The translations under genes and the position numbers were made by a program. Shown here piece after piece: positions 24,658-30,285 of a stretch of 30,285 bases of DNA. The stretch is taken from assembly GCA_963922705.1 (NCBI GenBank), contig CAWUJS010000017.1:1-30285 (forward strand), in the 5' to 3' direction. Within the stretch, counting starts at the first letter, position 1. Each line of letters begins with the position of its first letter. This stretch comes from TMED27 sp963922705 (GTDB taxonomy: Bacteria; Pseudomonadota; Alphaproteobacteria; Micavibrionales; Micavibrionaceae). A model generated the notes under the pieces. That model made no database searches. It was not told the origin of the DNA and worked only from the letters and a program-made list of their open reading frames with translations.

Positions 24658-25587
24658 ATGAAGTTAACTGATTTTGACGTATACAGTGAATTGCTAAAAA
24701 AACAATCTGGACTTGTCCTGACTGAGGATAAAGTTTATTTGCTAGAATCACGCCTTAACCCTGTCGCAAAAAAATGGGGGTACAACTCGTTAGAAACCAT
24801 GACAATCGCGCTTCAAGGCGTGCCCGATAAAAAACTGGTTGTTGATATTGTTGAGGCAATGACCACGAATGAAACATCATTCTTCCGTGACACCCGCCCC
24901 TTTGATATGTTTCGCGATCATTTGCTAACATATATGAAAGAGGCAAGAGCAAATAAAAGAAAGTTACGCATTTGGTGTGCAGCAGCTTCAAGCGGACAAG
25001 AACCTTATACAATAGCAATGATTTTAAAAGAAGCTACAACGCAATATCCCGGCTGGAGCTTTGAAATCATGGCAACGGATATTTCCCACGAAATCCTTGA
25101 TCAAGCCCGTGAAGGTTTGTACTCGCAGTTTGAAGTTCAGCGCGGCCTTCCTATTCAATTATTAATGAAATATTTCACGCAAGTTGATAGCCAAAAATGG
25201 AAAATCAACGATGAAATTCGCAACATGGTTAATTATAATTATTTCAATTTGTTAAGCCCAATGAATGCTTTAGGCACATTTGATATTATCTTTTGTCGTA
25301 ATGTTCTGATCTATTTTGATGAAGCTACAAAAGGTAAGGTTCTTGGTGAAATGGCAAGGCATATTGAGCTGGATGGTTTTCTTATGCTGGGCGGTGCTGA
25401 AACTGTTATGGGTATTACCGATCAGTTTATCGCTGTTCCAGATAAGCGCGGTGTTTACGCCAGAAAATACAGCCCGCATGTTACGGGAGACTCAGGATCC
25501 TCGAATACTTCTGCGGTTACCCAGCCATTGTCCCGTATCGATGCGGCAGCAGCAGCTATTTCATCACTATCTAAAACAAGCACCTAG
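24658..25587 (+). CDS. cheR: Chemotaxis protein methyltransferase CheR
   Basis: A 309-aa S-adenosylmethionine-dependent methyltransferase that methylates receptor glutamates, opposing CheB. The N-terminal helical CheR domain (about 1-75) ends in the conserved TTNETSFFRD; the SAM-binding domain has RIWCAAASSGQEPYTIAM (104-121), the acidic end of strand 2 (ATDIS), and FCRNVLIYFDE (212-222). A low-complexity Ser/Thr/Ala tail (from about 277) exceeds the usual end. An AGGAAAG ribosome-binding site lies in the cheB 3' end. Last gene of the cheAWYBR group; no receptor, cheD or flagellar gene follows. Confidence 0.96.
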   Translation: MKLTDFDVYSELLKKQSGLVLTEDKVYLLESRLNPVAKKWGYNSLETMTIALQGVPDKKLVVDIVEAMTTNETSFFRDTRPFDMFRDHLLTYMKEARANKRKLRIWCAAASSGQEPYTIAMILKEATTQYPGWSFEIMATDISHEILDQAREGLYSQFEVQRGLPIQLLMKYFTQVDSQKWKINDEIRNMVNYNYFNLLSPMNALGTFDIIFCRNVLIYFDEATKGKVLGEMARHIELDGFLMLGGAETVMGITDQFIAVPDKRGVYARKYSPHVTGDSGSSNTSAVTQPLSRIDAAAAAISSLSKTST

Positions 25588-25705
25588 AATCAAACACCAT
25601 AAACATGCTTTACCCCCCTTGCTTAATGCGGCGTTGTAGCATAAAACCCGTATTTGCAAATAGTGATGCATTCAAAAATCCTGAAAAGTAAGGTAAGTTA
25701 TACTT

Positions 25706-27319
25706 ATGGCAGATACGATTATTCGTGACCCGCGTGGCATAAAGATCAAACGCGCTCTCATTTCTCTTTCAAACAAGTCAGGGGCAGAAGAGCTTGCCAA
25801 AACTCTTATTGCGCATGGCGTTGAAATATTATCTACCGGCGGGACGGCAAAATTACTCAAAGATGCAGGCATCGCTGTTACAGATGTTTCCGACCATACA
25901 GGCTTCCCGGAAATTATGGATGGGCGCGTCAAAACACTCCACCCCACGATTCACGGGGGGTTGTTAGCACGCCGCGACAATGAAGCACATATCACTGCGA
26001 TGGAAGAAAATGGTATTTCAGATATAGACATGCTTGTTGTGAACCTGTACCCCTTTGTCGAAACAATGCAGGATGTCGGTTCAAATTATGAAGATTGCGT
26101 TGAAAATATCGATATTGGCGGTCCAGCTATGATTCGCGCTGCTGCTAAAAATCATCAATTTGTGACCGTTGTAACAGATCCACAGGATTACAACGCGATT
26201 ATCGATTGTTTGAACAAATATAATGGTGAAGTAACTTATAAATTGCGCAAACGCCTTGCGGCAACAGCATTTGCACTCACCGCCACTTATGATTCCAATA
26301 TTGCAAGCTGGTTTATCGACCAAATGGATGACGGGTTCGGATTTCCCCGCCGCATTAGCTTTTCCGGCAATCTTAGACAAACACTTCGTTACGGAGAAAA
26401 CCCTCACCAGCAAGCAGCGCTTTATACAGTTGATGATTCTCTGCGACCCGGTGCCGCACGTGCCAACCAGGTTCAGGGTAAAGAATTATCCTATAACAAC
26501 CTGAATGACACAGACGCTGCTTTTGAACTTGTTGCAGAGTTTGAAAACCCCAGCGTTGCCATTATTAAACATGCTAACCCCTGTGGGGTTGCAACTGGTG
26601 GCACGATACTCGAAGCATATAATGCCGCTTTACAATGTGATCCAGTAAGCGCCTTTGGCGGCATTATTGCGTTAAACAAAACATTAGACACCGAAACAGC
26701 AGAAGCGATCACAAAACGCTTTGTTGAAGTGATTATTGCGCCGGATATTTCTACTGGTGCGTTAGATATTCTTGCAAAGAAAAAGAACATCCGCGTTCTG
26801 ACGACTGGAGAAATGCCCAGTATGACTGGCGTACGGCGTATGGTTAAGCGTATTGCGGGCGGGCTGTTAGTACAAGACTATGATAATGGCACCATAACTG
26901 AAGATGACTTTAAGATTGTCTCAGACCGTGATCCCACCTCAGATGAGATCAAAGATATGCTCTTTGCTTTTCGTGTCGCAAAGCACGTAAAGTCTAATGC
27001 TATTGTCTATGCCAAAGATTTAGCAACTGTTGGTATTGGCGCCGGACAAATGAGCCGCGTTGACTCAGCCCGCATCGCTGCCTGGAAGGCACAGGAATCA
27101 GCAAAAGAATGCGGCTTTGATGAGCCGTTAACCAAAGGCTCTGTTGTAGCTTCGGATGCGTTCTTCCCCTTTGCCGATGGCCTTATTAGCGCAGCAGAAG
27201 CAGGCGTTACAGCGGTAATACAGCCAGGTGGATCCATTCGGGATGATGAAGTCATTGAAGCGGCCAATGAGCGTGGCCTTGCTATGATTTTCACCGGAAT
27301 GCGTCATTTTCGGCACTAA
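25706..27319 (+). CDS. purH: Bifunctional AICAR formyltransferase/IMP cyclohydrolase
   Basis: A 537-aa enzyme catalysing the last two steps of de novo IMP synthesis. The N-terminal MGS-like cyclohydrolase domain (about 15-160) shows SLSNKSGAEELAKTL, STGGTAKLL and TGFPEIMDGRVKTLHP. The AICAR formyltransferase domain (about 205-537) has the catalytic lysine-histidine pair in IIKHANPCGVA and the segments NPHQQAALY, VSAFGGIIALN and PGGSIRDDE. The length is normal. The ATG at 25706 is preceded by GTAAGGTAAG. Its stop codon is covered on the other strand by the homocysteine methyltransferase remnant. Confidence 0.97.
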   Translation: MADTIIRDPRGIKIKRALISLSNKSGAEELAKTLIAHGVEILSTGGTAKLLKDAGIAVTDVSDHTGFPEIMDGRVKTLHPTIHGGLLARRDNEAHITAMEENGISDIDMLVVNLYPFVETMQDVGSNYEDCVENIDIGGPAMIRAAAKNHQFVTVVTDPQDYNAIIDCLNKYNGEVTYKLRKRLAATAFALTATYDSNIASWFIDQMDDGFGFPRRISFSGNLRQTLRYGENPHQQAALYTVDDSLRPGAARANQVQGKELSYNNLNDTDAAFELVAEFENPSVAIIKHANPCGVATGGTILEAYNAALQCDPVSAFGGIIALNKTLDTETAEAITKRFVEVIIAPDISTGALDILAKKKNIRVLTTGEMPSMTGVRRMVKRIAGGLLVQDYDNGTITEDDFKIVSDRDPTSDEIKDMLFAFRVAKHVKSNAIVYAKDLATVGIGAGQMSRVDSARIAAWKAQESAKECGFDEPLTKGSVVASDAFFPFADGLISAAEAGVTAVIQPGGSIRDDEVIEAANERGLAMIFTGMRHFRH

Positions 27320-27473
27320 ACATATTACTAATCGCAGCAATATGGCTCGGCCAAACGCCACAGCAACCGTCAATAATATCGGCACCTGCCTTAATGAAAT
27401 TTGCCTGAGCCTCCTGAACGAGATCAGGTCTTTTCATTTCAATATGGATAGGAAATTGATTTTCCTCATCTAC
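27291..27473 (-). pseudogene. C-terminal remnant of a homocysteine S-methyltransferase gene
   Basis: The minus strand between lepA and purH carries an open frame of about 60 codons with no start codon at its head. It reads ...FPIHIEMKRPDLVQEAQ, then KAGADIIDGCCGVWPSHIAAI, and stops at 27291 inside the purH 3' end. GADIIDGCCG followed by PxHI is the C-terminal zinc-site signature of the homocysteine/betaine S-methyltransferase family (S-methyl_trans), which normally follows about 250 residues of barrel. Everything upstream is gone: the frame meets a stop at 27474-27476, within the lepA 3' end. It is therefore read as a gene fragment and not a functional gene. Confidence 0.75.
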
Positions 27474-29362
27474 TCATCACCCATCTTAAGCGCTGCGATG
27501 AATGCGCTTTGCGGAATTTCCACATTCCCGTATTGCCGCATCTTCGCCTTACCCTTTTTCTGCTTCTCCAGCAGCTTCTTCTTGCGGCTGATATCCCCGC
27601 CGTAACATTTCGCGGTTACGTCCTTGCGTAGCGCCGAAACATTCTCCCGCGCGATAATCTTCCCGCCAATCGCGGCCTGAATAGCAATCTTAAACATCTG
27701 ACGGGGAATAAGCTCTTTGAGGCGCTCACACATAGCGCGCCCACGATGCTCCGCACTCTCACGATGAACAATCATAGCCAGCGCATCAACAGACTCTTCA
27801 TTCACCCGAATTTCCAACTTTACAAGATCATTTACGCCATATCCATCCAGCTCATAATCAAAGCTTGCATAGCCTTTGGAGATGCTCTTAAGGCGGTCAT
27901 AAAAATCAAATACAACCTCATTGAGCGGCAAGCGATAGACCAGCATCGCCCTGTCTCCTGCATAGGTAAGATCAAGCTGCACCCCGCGCCGATCCTGACA
28001 AAGCTGCAACAACCCGCCCAGATATTCATCAGGCACCATAATCGTTGCCTTAATCCAAGGCTCTTCAATATTATCGATTTTCTGCACTTCAGGCATATCG
28101 ACAGGGTTATAAAGCTCGATCTGCTCACCATTGGTCATATTGATTTTGTAAACCACGCTCGGCGCTGTCGGGATGAGATCGAGGTCAAATTCACGCTCAA
28201 GACGTTCTTGTATAATCTCCATATGAAGAAGCCCAAGGAACCCGCAGCGAAAACCCAGCCCCAACGCCTGAGAGCTTTCCATTTCATAATGAAGAGATGC
28301 GTCATTGAGCTTAATCTTACCCAGACTATCGCGGAGTTTTTCAAACTCTCCCTGATCCGCCGGATAGAACGAACAAAACACCATCGGAATAGAGGGTTTA
28401 AAGCCCTTCAGCGCTTCTTCGCATGGCTTTTTATCATCGGTGATCGTATCCCCTACCGATGTCTCGGAAATATCCTTAATCGAGGCCGTGATAAACCCCA
28501 TCTCGCCGGGGCCAATCGCGGGCAGCTCAACCTTTTTCGGGGTAAACATACCAACACGGTCAATTTCCCGCGTTGCGCCATTGCTCATGAATTTGATCTT
28601 CTGGCCGGGCTTGAGATACCCATCCATCACACGCACAAGAACAACCACACCAAGGTAAATATCATACCAGCTATCAACGAGGAGTGCTTTGGTTGGCTTT
28701 TCAAAGGGTGTGTCATTCCGAACGCCGGAAGCGGAGGAATCTCCCTCCGTGTCATGAGATTTCTCGCTACGCTCAAAATGACAAGAAGAGGGAGCAGGCA
28801 GCGTCGTCACAATCGCCTCAAGCAAGTCCTCAATCCCTATCCCCGTTTTGGCCGAAGCATGCACCGCATCCGAGCAATCCAGCCCGATAACATCCTCAAC
28901 CTCACGCGCCACACGGTCAGGATCAGCGGCGGGGAGGTCAATTTTATTAATCACAGGGACAATCTCATGATCATTATCCAGCGCCATATAAACATTGGCG
29001 AGCGTTTGCGCCTCCACCCCTTGTGATGCGTCAACAACCAGAATGGAACCCTCACAGGAAGCAAGAGAGCGCGATACTTCATAGGAAAAATCCACATGCC
29101 CCGGCGTGTCCATCAAATTAAGCTGATAGGTAATCCCGTCTTTGGCTGTATATTCAAGGCGCACGGTTTGCGCTTTAATGGTGATGCCGCGCTCGCGCTC
29201 AATATCGGTATTATCCAGCACTTGCGCTTCCATCTCGCGCTCTTCCAGCCCGCCGCAAGTCTGAATCAAGCGGTCAGCAAGCGTGGATTTTCCATGGTCT
29301 ATATGCGCAATGATTGCGAAATTGCGGATATGTTCTAAAGGTTTTGTGTTACTATCACTCAT
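27470..29362 (-). CDS. lepA: Elongation factor 4 (LepA) with in-frame repeat insertion
   Basis: A 630-aa translational GTPase acting on the ribosome. GTPase motifs: G1 AHIDHGKST (19-27), G2 RERGITI (56-62), G3 DTPGHVDF (85-92), G4 NKID (139-142), G5 ASAKTG (169-174). Domain II begins at about 222 with TKALLVDSWYD. The elongation-factor-G-like domains and the LepA-specific C-terminal domain (SVDALAMIVHRE, IPRQMFKIAIQAAIGGKIIARE) complete the protein. It is about 30 residues longer than usual. The excess is at 194-218 (CHFERSEKS...GVRNDT), at the G-domain/domain II junction, and is encoded by a palindromic repeat element. Everything else is intact, so the product is probably functional. Confidence 0.97.
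   Translation of the reverse strand: MSDSNTKPLEHIRNFAIIAHIDHGKSTLADRLIQTCGGLEEREMEAQVLDNTDIERERGITIKAQTVRLEYTAKDGITYQLNLMDTPGHVDFSYEVSRSLASCEGSILVVDASQGVEAQTLANVYMALDNDHEIVPVINKIDLPAADPDRVAREVEDVIGLDCSDAVHASAKTGIGIEDLLEAIVTTLPAPSSCHFERSEKSHDTEGDSSASGVRNDTPFEKPTKALLVDSWYDIYLGVVVLVRVMDGYLKPGQKIKFMSNGATREIDRVGMFTPKKVELPAIGPGEMGFITASIKDISETSVGDTITDDKKPCEEALKGFKPSIPMVFCSFYPADQGEFEKLRDSLGKIKLNDASLHYEMESSQALGLGFRCGFLGLLHMEIIQERLEREFDLDLIPTAPSVVYKINMTNGEQIELYNPVDMPEVQKIDNIEEPWIKATIMVPDEYLGGLLQLCQDRRGVQLDLTYAGDRAMLVYRLPLNEVVFDFYDRLKSISKGYASFDYELDGYGVNDLVKLEIRVNEESVDALAMIVHRESAEHRGRAMCERLKELIPRQMFKIAIQAAIGGKIIARENVSALRKDVTAKCYGGDISRKKKLLEKQKKGKAKMRQYGNVEIPQSAFIAALKMGDE
28711..28783. repeat. Palindromic repeat element inserted in lepA
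   Basis: A 73-bp element with terminal inverted repeats TGTCATT (28711-28717) and AATGACA (28777-28783) and an inner GGAGGAATCTCCCTCC palindrome. On the minus strand it begins TGTCATTTTGAGCGTAGCGA, a very common intergenic repeat sequence in bacterial genomes. It lies wholly within the lepA coding frame and is read through without a stop. Confidence 0.88.
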
Positions 29363-29406
29363 GCATGAGAGTGTTAAGGATATCAGCCCTGAATTGCAAG
29401 CAGGAT

Positions 29407-29601
29407 TTATACAGCCATGCCGCCGCCAGGGCCACTCGGATCAAAGTCAGATGATGGGTCGGTTACATCTTTACCTATAAAATTACCGTTTACAGCCACA
29501 TGAATCGCTTGGCCTTCTTGTACACCCATTTCATTAAACTGAACTCTGTATGATGTTGATTGAACTTCTCCAGCACCCATAAAATCTTTTGCTAGTGACA
29601 T
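29407..29601 (-). CDS. Unrecognised 64-aa protein
   Basis: I do not recognise a family. It is a small soluble protein starting MSLAKDFMGAGEVQSTSYR, with a beta-type middle (AIHVAVNGNFIG) and a flexible acidic/glycine-rich end (SGPGGGMAV). The ATG at 29601 has a strong AGAGGAG ribosome-binding site 5 bases upstream; a GTG at 29607 would overlap that site. A perfect CtrA-box-type sequence lies about 60 bp upstream. The strong translation signal argues that this is a real gene despite its size. Confidence 0.65.
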   Translation of the reverse strand: MSLAKDFMGAGEVQSTSYRVQFNEMGVQEGQAIHVAVNGNFIGKDVTDPSSDFDPSGPGGGMAV

Positions 29602-29658
29602 GTACACTCCTCTTAACTAAATCTTTGCTCTTGTTGATTATTATTATGCGGCAGAAGC

Positions 29659-29674
29659 GTTAAGAAAGTCTTAA
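29659..29674 (-). promoter_or_regulatory. Candidate CtrA-binding site upstream of the 64-aa gene
   Basis: On the minus strand TTAA-GACTTTC-TTAAC is an exact match to TTAA-N7-TTAAC. It is 57 bp before the start of the small gene, a promoter-like distance. A further TTAA stands 6 bases beyond it (29681-29684). Confidence 0.55.
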
Positions 29675-29720
29675 TTTTGCTTAAAAAATAATATATTCCA
29701 AACCTGATACAGGCGGGAAA

Positions 29721-30092
29721 CTAACTACTATGAATGATAAGCGGAACGTAGTTCCCCTCTTTGGCCTCGCCGGTATCATCATCCAGTAAAACCATCAGGA
29801 TTTGGTGGCTATTTTGCATATACTTAGACATAGCCTTGGTCGCATAAAACCCGGCATCCCTGATCTCACCATCATCCAGAACAAAAGTGAGCTTTAATGT
29901 GCCAAGGTCAAATTCAAACCACGAAATCTCGCTTTTAAAGACACGATTATGGAACAAAACAACCTTTCCAGTCTCGTTCACTGCGATTTCGATATCAAGC
30001 GGATTATTCTCATCGACACCATAAACAAAGCCGCTTAAATCCTTAACGGGCGGCTGTCCTGTATCTGTTTCTGGCGTTTGATGATCGCTCAT
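29721..30092 (-). CDS. Unrecognised 123-aa protein
   Basis: I do not recognise a family. It is a small acidic soluble protein without a signal peptide. After a polar N-terminal tail (about 1-18) comes a beta-rich domain (DIEIAVNETGKVVLFHN, SWFEFDLGTLKLTFVLDDGE) and a helix-like segment ATKAMSKYMQNSHQ, ending in a strand (VPLIIHSS). The alternation suggests a compact single domain. It lies upstream of the 64-aa gene on the same strand, with about 120 bp between them that contain the candidate CtrA box, so the two are probably separate transcripts. Confidence 0.7.
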   Translation of the reverse strand: MSDHQTPETDTGQPPVKDLSGFVYGVDENNPLDIEIAVNETGKVVLFHNRVFKSEISWFEFDLGTLKLTFVLDDGEIRDAGFYATKAMSKYMQNSHQILMVLLDDDTGEAKEGNYVPLIIHSS

Positions 30093-30211
30093 AGATTATT
30101 TATAACACTTTTCTATCGAATCCGTCACCCTTTTAATACACAGATCTATACACACCCCTAAAGTCATGGCGATTGCATTTGGATTTAACAGCCCGATTTC
30201 TGCCTCAATAC

Positions 30212-30285
30212 CGTCATCCCAGCGAAAGCAGCGTAATCGCAAGAAACCCTAAAGCCAACCCAGTTCGTCATTGCGAGGAGGCAGA
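30212..30285 (+). repeat. Dispersed-repeat fragments at the window edge
   Basis: CGTCATCCCAGCGAAAGC (from 30212) is half of the common palindromic repeat seen complete at 18763. From 30267, CGTCATTGCGAGGAGGCAGA, running off the window, is the start of another widespread intergenic repeat. No gene is seen between 30093 and 30285. Confidence 0.6.

Noticed and set aside
27746..29026. 426-codon open frame on the plus strand across lepA
   Set aside because: It lies antisense to the intact, strongly conserved lepA; its product is rich in I, N, R and H with no recognisable domain, typical of an antisense shadow.
1..30285. CRISPR array, prophage, insertion sequence, tRNA or rRNA
   Set aside because: No regularly spaced repeats, phage or transposase motifs, or RNA gene signatures were seen on either strand.

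Overview
This window looks like a chromosomal segment of an alphaproteobacterium. The evidence is the co-occurrence of ChpT, the CckA-CtrA phosphotransfer protein, with MipZ, the division-site ParA-like ATPase; both are essentially alphaproteobacterial. Two exact TTAA-N7-TTAAC sequences of the CtrA-box type agree with this. The housekeeping genes argH, purH, lepA, rpsU and galU are ordinary. Several lineage-specific genes between them are visibly more AT-rich and have no family I can recognise. The genus cannot be fixed by reading alone. I see no prophage, transposase, CRISPR array, rRNA or tRNA.

Layout. Positions 1-855 hold the 3' part of argH, which ends early. Positions 963-6330 form an accessory stretch: an unrecognised 308-aa protein, a secreted fasciclin-domain protein with a clear terminator, a CaCA-type cation exchanger with an unusually large hydrophilic insert, and a divergent 348-aa unrecognised protein. 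A 17-bp direct repeat brackets the exchanger gene. Positions 6381-9718 hold a fused double ABC ATPase (YejF type) converging on a gamma-glutamyltransferase; their stop codons share bases. Then follow rpsU with its terminator, an unrecognised exported protein, an aminopeptidase P, the divergent mipZ plus membrane J-domain pair, and an unrecognised 560-aa protein on the minus strand.

Positions 16414-18754 hold galU and a phosphomannomutase/phosphoglucomutase with overlapping reading frames, supplying nucleotide-sugar precursors. Next is chpT, then a complete chemotaxis core operon, cheA-cheW-cheY-cheB-cheR (19698-25587), without a receptor gene. CheA carries two CheW-like domains and a C-terminal receiver. 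A perfect CtrA-box sequence lies about 90 bp upstream of cheA, so the chpT-che neighbourhood suggests a link between the CtrA phosphorelay and motility. After it come purH, a remnant of a homocysteine S-methyltransferase gene, and lepA on the minus strand. Last are two small unrecognised minus-strand genes, the first with a second perfect CtrA-box upstream.

The most notable single item is inside lepA: a 73-bp palindromic repeat element, with TGTCATT/AATGACA ends, sits in frame and adds about 25 residues to the protein. Related short repeats occur at 18763 and at the right edge of the window.
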